64,000 nt of DNA from Balanoglossus misakiensis (GCA_040954595.2 CM082577.2:19840001-19904000), one strand, 5' to 3'. Counted from the stretch's first letter, positions 34,321-45,084 are shown. A program made the numbers and translations. The notes: generated from the sequence alone by a model not told the origin.

Positions 34321-36440
34321 TAAAGAGAGCCTGGATGTGCTGCTACCATTCATGACCAATACAATAAATCTATCTCTACAATCCCGTGACGTTCCACAAT
34401 CCTTCAAGCATGCAGTTGTTACAACCGTAATCAAAAGGACCACCCTGGATAATAACATACTTAAAAACTATCGACCAGTTTCTAACCTGCCATTTCTCTC
34501 AAAGGTCCTTGAGAAGATCGTTGCCATTCAATTTAATACATATCTCACCACAAATTCACTAATGGAACCATTGCAGTCAGCACACAGAAAGTACCATAGC
34601 ACCGAAACAGCTTTACGAAAAGTTCACATTGACATCTGCTTAGCCATCGATTCTGGAAAATGTGTACTCCTTATTCTCTTGGATTTATCTCCTGCCTTCG
34701 ACATCATCGACCACGGTCTACTGTTAAGAAGGCTATCCAGTCTTGGCATTACTGATATGGCACTCGAGTGGTTTGAATCCTACCTCAAAAATCGAGACCA
34801 ATCCATAATAATAGACAAGATCACCACTCGACCATCACATGTTCGTTTTGGAGTGCCACAGGGTTCAGTTCTTGGCCCCATTTTGTTCACAATCTATATA
34901 TCTCCGTTGGGAAAGCTTATTCGTCAGCACAACCTACAATTCCATCAATATGCAGATGACAATCAGATTTACCTTGCCTTCTCTCACACTTCCGCTATAA
35001 CATCAATTGAGGCCTGTATCTCAAGGACTGGATGACTCAAAACAAGCTTCACTCAACTGAGATTCTACATATTCGTTCACAATTCCACCACTCTGTTGAT
35101 GCAATTGACAAGATTACCATTGGTTCAAGGTCTGTTCCCGTCGTTAAATCAGCTCGCAATATTGGTGTAACATTTGACAATACGCGTATGTATATAAAGA
35201 TCACATCAAGAAAACTTTTCAATCAATATATGCCCACTTTCGCCGTGTCGGACAAATCAGGAAAGTTTTTAACAAAGCAACATGTCAAACAGTGATTCAT
35301 GCTATTTGGCAGTGAAACTCGACTGTGGTAATGCATTACTGTATGGTCTACCAGAAAGCAGTCTCAACCTTCTACAACGCACACAAAATACAGCTGCAAG
35401 AATCATAACTCTGTCCAGGAAGTCTGCCCATATAACGCCAGTTCTTCAACTTCTTCATTGGTTACCAGTTCGCTACAGGATCGAGTAAAAAATTATTATT
35501 CTGCTATTAAACATATAAAGCCTTATTAAAATAATTTTGCCCCGAACTATATCTGCGATCTTATTCGGACATATTCTCCTGGTCAGAGTCGTCATTCACC
35601 TATAATAATAGCTCTGCGTACAGGTCTGTGTGTTCCCGGCGTTACACGGCCTCCACCACAGCCCTGCAAGGCGCCATAGAAAAAAACTGGTGCTTCTGCG
35701 GTCCGGATCCGGACCGCAGCTTTTTCGGCCGAAATTCGATTTTATCGAAGCAAAATCCTTTCCCTGTCTACTTCTGCCCCCTAACCGACTCCAAATATGA
35801 TGCGATTAACTTGTCCTAACGTCCGAACCGCTCGCGTTTGATTCATTTTTGTGTGTTTACATGTTGAGATCGTCATATATAATTATAACTTATAAGGCTT
35901 ACAATATAAGGCTTACAGCGAGTTTATCTCCATGGGTAAAGAAAAAAGTTTTAGAAAGCGAGCGGTTCGGACGTTAGGACAAGTTAATCGCATCATATTT
36001 GGAGTCGGTTAGGGGGCAGAAGTAGACAGGGACAGGATTTTGCTCCGATAAAATCGAATTTCGGCCGAAAAAGCTGCGGTCCGGATCCGGACCGCAGAAG
36101 CACCAGTTTTTTCTATGGCGCCTTGCAGGGCTGTGGTGGAGGCCGTGTAACGCCGGGAACACACAGACCTGTACGCAGAGCTACTATAATAAGAGCACGA
36201 TATGCACTACAATGTACAAACAATCATCATACGGTGGCCGAGCATTCTCCCATGCTGCACCGAAACTCTGGAACTCTCTGCCACAAGACATTCGCCAAGC
36301 TCCAAGTCTGAGCGAGTATCTTTTATATGTAAGAAAAGACTGAAGACGCATTTTTTCGCAAGAGCATATACTGTAGTGTGTTGGCCGGTGAGCGCAAGCA
36401 CCTTTGAGTGTGACACTGTTACAGATACTGGCGCTATACA
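34321..36440 (+). pseudogene. CR1/L2-like LINE reverse transcriptase, 5' truncated and broken
   Basis: The first frame (to 35035) gives NYRPVSNLPFLSKVLEKI, LDLSPAFDIIDH, GVPQGSVLGPILF and the catalytic FHQYADD. After a frameshift at about 35020 it continues DWMTQNKLHSTEILHI, then further frames to LLQRTQNTAARII and LHWLPVRYRIE (35488). Past an inverted-repeat insertion (35601-36192) the C-terminal signature GGRAFSHAAPKLWNSLP and FKK-like KRLKTHFFARAY follow (about 36225-36380). Several frameshifts and internal loss (KTE region shortened) show it is dead. The N-terminal endonuclease is missing. Confidence 0.8.
35601..36192. mobile_element. Foldback element: 233-bp inverted repeats inside the LINE
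   Basis: The left arm (about 35601-35835) and right arm (35958-36192) are nearly perfect reverse complements around a 122-nt spacer. Each arm contains the 24-bp perfect palindrome CTGCGGTCCGGATCCGGACC-GCAG (35696-35719 on the left). The element separates the two halves of the LINE C-terminus. Its own coding capacity is nil. Confidence 0.8.
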
Positions 36441-36859
36441 AATTTTTCTGATCAGACTTTGGTGTCAGGAAGGCTTTATTAAACTACATAATCTCATCAC
36501 TATTAAACTATAAATCTACATCTACTGCCCCCATACTAAATGTATACAAAATGCAAAAGACAGTCAAAAAGTACAAGCACGTCATGAAAGGTAATATTGT
36601 AAAAGATCAAGCAACTACAAGACAGAGGGATGGGAGGCACGTGCAGGTTGAAAAGCAAACTGATTTGACAAATTGAAAGCAGCGTGTCCGAGCAGTGCCG
36701 CCTGTTAAAGTACTGAGCCACACGGCGAAAGGTGGCCTCCCCTGATTGGCTGAAAGTTAGTCATGTGGGATTAACTGTAGCATGCGTGATTTAAACACCT
36801 CGAAAAGAAGCTAAACAATCAGAATCTGTTGAATAAATTGTCCTCTTTTTGATCGTCAT
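36441..36859. other. Intergenic, nothing recognised
   Basis: No gene, RNA or strong repeat was seen. Confidence 0.35.
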
Positions 36860-37330
36860 ATGGATAACTTGTTGGGGCCCAAGGCCTGTGGCCGATGTTC
36901 TTTTTAATAGGGGCCCAACCCTACTGGGCTAACCAATAGGACTAGAAGCCTAGTTTTCATTGTTAGACAGGGACCAATATGGGAACATAAATTTGACAAA
37001 AATTTGGGTGACCTTGGGTAACCTTTGACCTACTTTCCCTTATCTCGGCATCACAGTTTTTGTTTGAACCTTTGAATGTTTAATTAGTCATGTGACCCGG
37101 CGGCCACATTGGATTTTTCTGAAAAAAATGCAAATATCAGATCTCAGAATCTACTAGGCCGATCGACTGTAAATTTGGTGTGCAGCTAGCCTACCGTCTG
37201 TCCATCATTATTCCCCATTGAAATCATGACGCCGAACATGAAGCTGTTTTGCTCTGTGTTTTTTGTGTAAAATGTTAGTTTGTTGTTTGTTTATTTATAA
37301 ATATGTTCATGTTTGTTTGTTGACATTTTA
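36860..37330 (-). repeat. Diverged relative of the 40180-41575 element
   Basis: The reverse complement of 36960-37035 carries 'aggtcaaaggttaccc' and 'caaatttttgtc' phrases in the same order as 40220-40270. Weak similarity; assigned from shared motifs only. Confidence 0.35.
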
Positions 37331-37350
37331 GGGTCAGGGTACATTCAACG

Positions 37351-38035
37351 GTTAGGGACCGTTCAGTTTTTACGATTGGAGCGGGCGCCAAATTTGTGTC
37401 ATCGTTTTTCAAAATCAGGCAGACCCCCCTTTAACCCAGGACCAAAAAATGATGACCCCCCCCCCTTTGACAGGCAAAAAATATGATGACCCCCCCCCCC
37501 CACCCCCACCCCAACCCCGAAAACATTACACAACTACTTGTGGAGAAAAAAAAGCTTGCTTCCAAAGGCCTGCTCGCCATCCTGATACTATACTGTATGC
37601 CACGAAGGGAAAGAGGCTCCCCACACCTCAATTATAAATTTCTTAGTATAGTGTTGCAATTGTCGTGTCATGTTGTTTTGTTCCGGGTCTGTGCTGACTG
37701 TTGTACAGTGGAAATGTGTGTGTTTTTCAACTCTTGTCACCATAGATTCCTTACACGCAAAAAGTACACCAGAAAACAAACAGTAAACACAGTTGACATA
37801 GATCCATTACAGAATGAACACAAAACACGGTTACTAGAACCGTGAATGTAAGTGGAAAAACACACACATTTCCATTGTACAGAGGCGTAGTTGGGGGGGG
37901 GGGGCAAGAGTATGTGAACCCCCTAAAAGTATCGAAAAAAAGACAACCCCCCCCTTTTGGATTTCAAAATTTAAGTGACCCCCCCCCCTGGATTTTGCCC
38001 CCCCCCCCAGGCCGTTAAAAGTTAACGGTCCCTTA
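37351..38035. mobile_element. G/C-tract MITE, 'agggaccgttcagttttt' family
   Basis: Left end 'tagggaccgttcagtttt', right end 'aaagttaacggtccctt' (diverged). C runs at 37460-37510 and G/C runs at 37895-38010. The interior contains an unrelated 'gaaatgtgtgtgtttttc'/'gaaaaacacacacatttc' inverted pair (37710 and 37853). Confidence 0.65.
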
Positions 38036-38113
38036 AAAGGCCTTTTCTCAAAAACTACAGAGCAGTTGTGTGTGGCAAGTACGGTCACGTCTCAATCTGA
38101 TTAAAATGAGATG

Positions 38114-38183
38114 TAGGGAACGGCGACGTGGTTTTTTTATGCTGTGAGGCGACAGCATGAAAAAACCACGTCGCCGTTCCCTA
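38114..38183. repeat. Compact hairpin, 32-bp arms with 6-nt loop
   Basis: 'tagggaacggcgacgtggtt' and following (38114-38145) pairs with 38152-38183 with one mismatch. An outer 'aatctgatt' pair extends the structure. Confidence 0.8.
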
Positions 38184-38390
38184 ATCTGATTTTAATCAGA
38201 TTGGGTCACGTCTCTGCCTTTTTTAGTTTGCCGGTGAAATTGTGAGTGGTCACGTGACTTTACATGCAATATTGGGTTTTCGAAAAAATCTCATGGAAAT
38301 TTCAACAATCTTCTTCTGCAGAACCAGCAATTGAAGAGTTGTGGGATTAGGTATAGGAGGTCTATCAAGTTTGCCCAGTACATACCAGTA

Positions 38391-38601
38391 CACAGGCGCT
38401 TGTAAAGATGCTATTCCAGTTTTTTTATTAATTATAAAGTTGCTAAAAACGATAAATCAGTAGCTTATACGATGTCCCGAATTTGCGTCAAACGAGCGCT
38501 CTCGCTATGTTCGGGCCTGGGCCTTTCCCCCACTGATTTATCGTTTTTAGCCACTTTATAATTAATAAAAAACTGAAATAGCATCTTTACAAACGCCTGT
38601 G
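38391..38601. repeat. Foldback element, about 71-bp arms
   Basis: 'cacaggcgcttgtaaagatg' onward (38391-38461) pairs with 38532-38601, ending 'catctttacaaacgcctgtg'. Two or three mismatches, 70-nt spacer. Confidence 0.75.
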
Positions 38602-39930
38602 GTATAGTGCTAGAAGTCAGTTTTTTGAAAATTTTGTTGGACATGGACCAGGTTTTGTTTGGTGTATGCTCAATATGTTCACTCCATAATGTGTCTGATT
38701 TTGACAAGAAGCCACTAACAATGGGTCACTATTTGACAATATACATGGGTTTATGTTTTCAACTTGGGACGTATCCCCCACCCCGGGGGGGGGGGGGGGT
38801 ACCGGGGCTGGATAGGTGTACGTGTTGCGGAGCTGCCTAGCCTCCTCACGGTTATTTCACACCGAGGCTCATTATGTATGCACCAACAGAGTCAGCGCAG
38901 AGAGACGCGCAGACGAAGCGATCACGCATCAGAAGCATCAGCTGAACCTTTCCCCGGTCAGCGTATATCATGCCGTTAATGACACAAATATGCATTTGAT
39001 TGCCCAAAATGATGGAACTGGACCAAGATCGGGGGCCCAGAGAAATGGTGTTTCAGAAGGTAGGCTGATTTGTCACGTATCGTGCATGCATGTGTTATAA
39101 ACACCAATTTCGCTTTTGTGTCTCTTTCCTACAGTGTAGTGTGTAACCATGCGTTTCTATGGTAGCTGTTCTGTGAATTATGAAGGAGGTCCGGTGTTGT
39201 GTTTATTTTCATCAGGTATTACAGTCATCAAGATGCCACATTCCGATCATATCGTTCTGAGCAAAGATGTAATTGTGGGACAAACATTTAATTGACCTAA
39301 CCTAGCAATGGTGTATCACAAAAATATACATGAACCGTGCATGTACGTAGTATAGATAGTAATCCTGGGTCAACTTGTCTTGTGTGTATACGTTCACCTA
39401 CTGTAGCCAGCAACCCGCGGTGTCAGGCAGATTTATATATGGATGACACATTGACAATATTTCTGAGAAGCATTGTAAATATATGTGTTGCATACAATTA
39501 CAAGTGTAACCAGACTTCACCTTTATGGATACTGTAGCATATATTTTTATTAGATGTATATATACATACGTATACTAGGTCTCTCTCTCTCTCTCGATTT
39601 CTGTAACAGCTAGCACTAGCAGTGTTTCATTCAGGATGGCATCAACAGGCCAGGGGGATATTTTTTTTGGGGGGGGGGGGGGGAATTTCACTCTGGCAAG
39701 GGGGAATGTAATATTTCCAACATGTAAATGAGATCATTTTAAGAGGCACTGGTCCCTCCTTGACAAATTGCCACTAATGCTACTATTGCTAGGGGGTTCC
39801 AACATGTCAACAGGGCGTGAATCCCCCCCCCCCCCCCCCCAACCGGCCTAGATGAACCACTGAGCTAGTTTTATAGGTTTTTTTGTTAATAGCACAGTTA
39901 AGGGTTTACGTCATCAAAATCTAATGAATA
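38602..39930. other. Intergenic; G-run/C-run bounded repeat at 39660-39845
   Basis: 39660-39845 has a G tract at one end and a C tract at the other, with 'ccaacatgt' inside at both sides, resembling another G/C-tract MITE. A (CT)n stretch lies near 39582. No gene was supported. Confidence 0.4.
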
Positions 39931-40034
39931 TTCATGAGTTCGAAAATGCGGACAAAGTCGCGGGGTACGCGTCGACTGCCCCCAGGACCGGCCCATCAGC
40001 TGGCTGCGCTGAGCGAGCTTTGTTTGTTTACATT

Positions 40035-40179
40035 ATGATGCCGGCGTCGACCGAACCAATTTCACTGGATGAAAATGATGTTCCTGGTGCAAAGCTTGCA
40101 TATGCATCTGTTGAGAAGCACTCTGTTGAGCAACTTAAAAGGTGGCTGAAATGTAGAGGTATAAAAACAAGTGGGAAAA
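40035..40179 (+). pseudogene. SAP domain exon, 5' part
   Basis: From the tandem ATGs at 40035/40038 the frame reads MMPASTEPISLDENDVPGAK, then a SAP-like motif EKHSVEQLKRWLKCRGIKTS ending G-K. SAP is a helix-extended-loop-helix DNA-binding motif. A foreign element starts at 40180, giving a stop at 40182-40184. The exon resumes at 41576 as K-V-E-L-I-A-R and splices at 41598. Confidence 0.7.
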
Positions 40180-41575
40180 TATAGCTGCAAGCAGCGATGA
40201 CGGGCACAAGCTTAAGCTGAAGGTCAAAGGTCATATGTGGTCACCCAAAATTTGGGCAAACAGTTTTGACCCCCATACTAGTCCAGGTCCAACAGAAACC
40301 TGACCTCTAGCCCTATTGGTTTGTCTGAAATTAGATATGCACATAATTAATGATGTAAAGTGTAAGACTCCATTAATAGTTCAATCCATCCAAACACAAA
40401 TGCTGTACCTGTTCTGGATGCCGAGATATAGCAAAGTAGGTCAAATGTCACCTGAGGTCACCCTAAATTTGGGCAAAATTTTTGACCCCATACTGATCCA
40501 TGTCCCAAAGAACAAAACCTCTAGCCCTATTGGTTAGCCTGGAATTACGTATGCACATAATTAATGAGATATGCAGGTGTCACAGGTGACCCCCAATTTT
40601 GGCTTTTCAATTTTAGTCCCAACCCTCCAAACGCCAAGACTGTGCCTGCTCTGGTTGCCAAGATATGGTAAATTAGGTCAAAGGTCACCTGAGGTCATGC
40701 AAAATTTGGGCAAGAAATTTGGACCCTATACTGGTCCATGTTCAACAAAAATCAAACCTCTAACCCCATTGGTTAGCCTGGAATTAGGTATGCACATAAT
40801 TAATGAGATAAGCAGGTGTCACAGGTGACCTTCAATTTTGTCTTTTCAATTTTAGTCACAACCCTCCAAACGCCAAGTCTGTACCTGCTGTGGATGCCGA
40901 GATATAGGAAAGTAGGTCAAAGGTCACCTGAGGTCACCCAAAATTTGGGCAAAATTTTTTGATCCCATACTGGTCCATGTCCCACAAGAACAAAACCTCT
41001 AGCCCTATTAGTTAGCCTGGAATTAGGTATGCACATAATTAATGAGTTAAGCAGGTGTTACAGGTGAGCCCAAAATTTTGCCTTTTATTGTGGTCCCATT
41101 CTGCTCACGGGCCAATAGAGAGTCACTGTACAGGACCATTGAACAGCCAACGTGGACATAGCGTGATAGCTTAACTATAGAAAGTATAGGCCTATGGCTG
41201 GGTCCAAAAATATGAAAAATAAAAAAATCTTCTTCTCAAAATAGACTTGGCCCACGGCCTTGACATTTGGCATGTAGGACACTGACCACATGGTCTGCAA
41301 AAATCACTAAAAGAATTTTGATATCTCCATTCATATGCAAATTAGGCCCATTTGAAAACTTTGCCCATATATGGTCATCAGGTCACATGACTTATTAAAC
41401 ATTCACGAGGGTACAGCACCAGCTCTCATAGGCCTGCACCACTGTGCCAAGTTTGAGATTTGTAGGTTCAGTCGTTTTCAAGATCCTGTTGGGCAAAAAA
41501 ACGACACAAGAAAAAAAAAAAGAAGAAAAAACCCAGTAATACCAATAGGGCACAAGCCTGCTTGGCTTGTGCCCT
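40180..41575. mobile_element. 1.4-kb nonautonomous element with about 240-bp internal tandem repeats
   Basis: Begins 'tatagctgcaagcagcgatg', ends with the hairpin 'gggcacaagc'/'gcttgtgccc' (41548-41574) and 'taaaaa'. 'gggcacaagc' also lies near the left end (40202-40211). The internal marker 'aaatttgggcaa' recurs at 40248, 40466, 40702 and 40941 (spacing 218-239), together with 'gcacataattaatgag'. The 3' hairpin and lack of clear long TIRs recall Helitron/Helentron-like nonautonomous elements, but the CTRR/T rule is not cleanly met. It sits in a run of A residues within the SAP exon. Confidence 0.65.
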
Positions 41576-41597
41576 AAAAAGTGGAGCTGATAGCGAG
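41576..41597 (+). pseudogene. SAP domain exon, 3' part with donor
   Basis: Read in the frame of 40035-40179 with the insertion removed (one or a few duplicated A excepted), it gives K-V-E-L-I-A-R and ends 'gcgag/gtgagt'. This completes the second SAP helix. Confidence 0.65.
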
Positions 41598-42187
41598 GTG
41601 AGTTCATTCAAGTTCATCATCGTAATTATTGTTTACTTCCGCATTGACCGGCTTCTTCGGAAGCAGGCATACTAAATATTGATGTGAAATGAGTTTGAGG
41701 CAATAGAATTTCAAGAAAAAAATCGTTAAGCTTATTATTTCTTGTGAGATTATTTTGCTGTTCAATATTTCCCCACTTGTGTTTGTGTCGTCGGCACGTA
41801 TGTATGCGCGCCAACGATGTTGTGCACCGCGACCCCGGTTTATAGGTCCACTGTTAATGTTCTCGTCGTTCTTCGAAACGTTGTTGTTATGCTCTGGTGT
41901 GTTTTTTATTTATGTTCTCAGATCAAGTGTCGAATAGGCGATAAAAATATCGACCAACGCAATTTACTGCGCGGAAATAAACTACGGGCTAGGCTGTGTG
42001 GGCGATGGGGGGGGGGGGGGTTGCCACAGGTCCTTACTGATAAAAGTAGTGTTGTTGACATGACTATACGAGAGATATTTGCAATATTGATATGATGAAC
42101 GACTTGACATTGACAGGAAAAATGTTACGAACTTGTTATGAGTCAATATTGTTACCATTGTTTACCATCGTTTTGATATATTTTCAG

Positions 42188-42566
42188 GTGCCAAAACTGT
42201 ATAGACAGTGGGAATGCAAGTGACATTGACCCAGCTGTTGATAATGGGCACTGGTTGCTATTGAAGGAGAGAGTTCATTCTCGCAATACTGGTGGTTGTG
42301 GTGTTATACTTCCTGTTACTGGTTGGAAACCTCTTGGTGAGCTGGAAGGCAATGTCTCTGTCATAACAGATGGCCACATTTACCATCACATCATAGAAAG
42401 TCATCCCGCAAGCCAAAGTGATGAAAACTCTCCAGAACATTGTCACACAGCTAAGCCTCTAAGACGAGAACAATTTTACAAATCTGGACATGTGACAGAG
42501 GTTCACGCAGTAAAAAAAAAGTGGTGCATTTTATGTAAAATCAAAAGTTCATGCCAGCATGCGTAG
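42188..42566 (+). pseudogene. SAP-SWIM-YqaJ gene, exon 2
   Basis: The acceptor is 'gatatattttcag'. The join AG+G gives Arg, then CQNCIDSGNASDIDPAVDNG and HWLLLKERV. Later it reads FYKSGHVTEVHAVKKKWC, resembling the strand-rich segment before SWIM fingers. The frame stops at TAG 42565-42567, or a donor at 'catgc/gtagtg' (42563) is used. Which of these is real cannot be decided from sequence alone. Confidence 0.6.
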
Positions 42567-42632
42567 TGCTTCTTATTTTGTAACAGTTGCTGTGTCTGTT
42601 CTTTCTTTCATAGTTTATTCGCTAATGTATGT

Positions 42633-43351
42633 TTAAAAATAAAATACACCAGAAATCTCATTGGCTCGAACTCTAACAATATTAAGACATTTACAATGTA
42701 AAAACAGGGTCAACAACACCGATAAAATACAAACACTCACTAAAAAAAAGAGTATCTGGCTAAAGGGTCCATCCCATTCAATTGACGGACTGCTGATGGA
42801 TAAAAACTTTTCCGATGACGTTCTGATTTTGTTGCAATTGAGCGGTAACGCTTCCCTGATTGTTTTCTTTTGCATCCTAGATCTGTATAGGTCATCTAAT
42901 TGAGGCAGGTTTACACCAATAATGCGCTCGGCAGAACGTATTACTCTGTTTAATAGACGACGGTCTCCAACAGTTGAGCTCCCGTACCAGACAGCAATGG
43001 AGACTGTCAACACACTCTCAACAACTGCCTGATAAAATTTTATCAGGAGATCCCTGCTAAGACCGAAGCCCGCCAGCCTTCGTAGAAAGAACAATCGTCG
43101 CTGAGCTTTCTGAACACAATGCTCGACGTGCGCCTGCCAGGTTAAATCACTAGAGATGTGGATGCCGAGGAATTTAAAGGTGTCAACTATCTCGACATCT
43201 GTACCATTGATAGACAAAGGTGTGAGGGGGGTCTTATTCCTCCGAAAATCTATAATGATCTCTTTTGTCTTGCTAACATTTAATTCTAAGTTATTGGCAG
43301 CACACCACATCACCAATTCATCAACCTGGCGGCGATAATTGATCTCATTCA
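42633..43351 (-). pseudogene. CR1/Rex1-like LINE 3' fragment inserted in the SWIM exon
   Basis: The minus strand reads NEINYRRQVDELVMWCAANN, then LELNVSKTKEIIIDFRR, FKFLGIHISSDLTW, KAQRRLFFLRRL, YQAVVESVLTVSIAVWYGSS and RVIRSAERIIG. This is the thumb and post-RT region of a CR1/Rex1-type LINE. The N-terminal endonuclease and the RT catalytic core are absent (5' truncation), and the C-terminus is diverged. Its ends coincide with the break in the SWIM exon. Confidence 0.75.
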
Positions 43352-43833
43352 GGTTTTGTTAAGGGAGGAAGTTGTGAATGTAAGGCCTCTGCTCTGGGCA
43401 GGTGCAGTCATGTTGCAGCACTTTTACTATATCTTTCAAAGTATGGGAATATGTCATGTACAAGTCAACCAGCTGAATGGGGTAGGGGGGCTAAATATAA
43501 TAAAAACCCCTCTAAAGTAACTGATGTAAATTATGATAATCGAAAGGTTTTGCCAGATGTCATCAATTTTGATCCTCTTCCCCTGTCATTAAGAAATAAT
43601 GAAATGAGTATAGAGGAAAGAAATGAATTTATCATAAGCCAACAGTCCTGCCATAGTGCACTGTCTTCTATGTGGGGAACTATAATACCTGTTCATTATG
43701 ATGATTACACACCAACAGATGAACATCTATCCCAACTGCAGACAAAATGCAATCTGTTGGTTGAAACTCTAAATATGGATTGGATAAATCAATTAACAGA
43801 TGGACAAGGAAATAGAAATTGGCAAAAAGGAAA
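43352..43833 (+). pseudogene. SWIM zinc finger and pre-YqaJ region, exon 3 remnant
   Basis: The frame reads GFVKGGSCECKASALGRCSH: a SWIM finger, C-x-C then C-x-H. It continues VAALLLYLSKYGNM and CTSQPAEWGRG (the 'CTS..P..W' motif seen before YqaJ domains), then a hydrophilic linker and DGQGNRNWQK, which resembles the beginning of the YqaJ nuclease (R-G-Q-x(2-4)-W). Homology ends near 43833, where antisense THAP/Harbinger sequence begins. SWIM probably binds DNA or protein. Confidence 0.7.
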
Positions 43834-43834
43834 G

Positions 43835-44214
43835 ACGCCTCCGGCGTTTGTTATGATTCTCATTATCAACAATGTTACGTTTCCAAAATAATAATTTGTC
43901 ACGTGCTGGACCTAGAAAATTAAACACACACATAAACTGAATCCAAGTCAGGCCACAATAAAATTTACATTTTGCATCATCATTCTTGACATCTTCAACA
44001 CTGAATTTGCCAGTGGCTTCCTGGTTCAAATATTCACGTTTAACATCATTTTTTAACAACACTAACTCATTTTTCAGAATTGCATTTTCAGCTTTCAAAT
44101 GAATAAGTAGGTCGATGTTTTGAAGCTTGAAGTCTGTTTGTGTCCCCACAGTAGCTGTTTCCTTGCTGTCCTTGAGGGGTGATGAACAGTATTCATCAGG
44201 CTGGGTTTTAGGCA
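43835..44214 (-). pseudogene. THAP/Harbinger gene, exon 3 (coiled coil plus transposase N-terminus, truncated)
   Basis: The acceptor (minus) is 'tttatttttcag'; phase 1 joins to make Val. It reads VGTQTDFKLQ, then a leucine-rich coiled coil (ENAILKNELVLLKNDVKR), then KCKFYCGLTWIQFMCVFNFL and NHNKRRRRL. The usual continuation into the helix-turn-helix and DDE core is lost at about 43835; beyond that the frame reads antisense of the SWIM/YqaJ exon. Confidence 0.65.
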
Positions 44215-44451
44215 CTGAAAAATAAATAAATAAAGATAAAGCGGTATACTCATGTGCAATCAATGATTTCTGACAGGTACAACAGTTACACAGAGCTATG
44301 AAGCTTTAGTACTGTTTCTGTTCAACGAGAAAACATTATAGATAGCACACAAATGTGAACATTAATACTTATTGGTGTCAGTGATACCAAACCAATAACC
44401 ACATGACACAGTTATAATATAATTGAGCATAATAGGCAGTAAAAATTATAC

Positions 44452-44575
44452 CTGTCACATGATCTTTACTGGAAGCTTGTTCTTCAAACTCTGCATCTTG
44501 TCTCACTCTCTTCTGCTGTTTCATGGGAATCGGTATGTCTCTCAGTACTGGTCCCTTTCTCTTTCTTGACAATCT
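44452..44575 (-). CDS. THAP/Harbinger gene, exon 2 (basic linker)
   Basis: The acceptor (minus) is 'gttaggcacag' and the donor 'gtgacag/gtataa'. Phase 0 in, phase 1 out. It encodes RLSRKRKGPVLRDIPIP, then KQQKRVRQDAEFEEQASSKD. The KRKGP and KQQKR clusters look like nuclear localisation signals. Confidence 0.6.
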
Positions 44576-44998
44576 CTGTGCCTAACAAGTAACAAATATG
44601 AACAAGATTTTAATACTGATCTGAATTTACGTGCAGGATTGGGGTCACCGTGACCTGGTTTTGGATCAAAACATCCGACGTTCCAACAGTGTTTCTAAAC
44701 TCCCCAACACATTACATACAAAGTTACAGCCGGGCATTGTGTATGTGAATCCAACTACGGCCATTAACGCACGCGTACGTACAGTCCAACATTTATTCCT
44801 ACTTCATGTGTTCTCATCTTGGGTAATTACAGTTACTAGTTACAATTTACACAATATCCATACAATACCCAAGTTAAATTGACTAAAAGTGAATGTTTAT
44901 CAACAGCGACAACGCGACGAGCTCCGAAAAGCTGCTCAAGTATATGTGTCGTCTGCACACTTGTCATGGCGCCAAAGTTGACTACATGGTGCATATCA

Positions 44999-45069
44999 AG
45001 AAATGAGTCTCGGTCTACTCCATATACATGATATTATCATGTATATGGAGTAGACCGAGACTCATTTCT
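44999..45069. repeat. Perfect 71-bp palindrome, 35-bp arms with 1-nt centre
   Basis: 'agaaatgagtctcggtctac' ... 'catgata' (44999-45033) is exactly mirrored by 45035-45069 around T45034. It lies in the intron of the THAP gene, 16 bases from the exon 1 donor. Confidence 0.85.
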
Positions 45070-45084
45070 GTGCAACGTTCTTAC

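Larger units (their letters stand above)
40035..43833 (+). pseudogene. SAP-SWIM-YqaJ-type gene, interrupted by two insertions and 3' truncated (span)
   Basis: Pieces in order: exon 1, 40035-40179 + 41576-41597 (SAP domain, split by a 1.4-kb element); exon 2, 42188 to about 42565; exon 3, 42612-42632 + 43352-43833 (split by a LINE), with the SWIM zinc finger and the CTSQPAEW motif that precedes YqaJ nuclease domains. Splice phases agree at the exon 1/exon 2 junction. Proteins with SAP, SWIM and YqaJ-like (viral recombinase/lambda-exonuclease fold) domains are multicopy in many invertebrate genomes and probably belong to mobile elements. The nuclease core itself is missing: homology ends where the THAP/Harbinger remnant begins. 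Confidence 0.7.

Noticed and set aside
42255-42260. Apparent start of an independent ORF at 42255
   Set aside because: The frame continues upstream to the splice acceptor at 42187, and no ATG is there; it is an internal part of exon 2.
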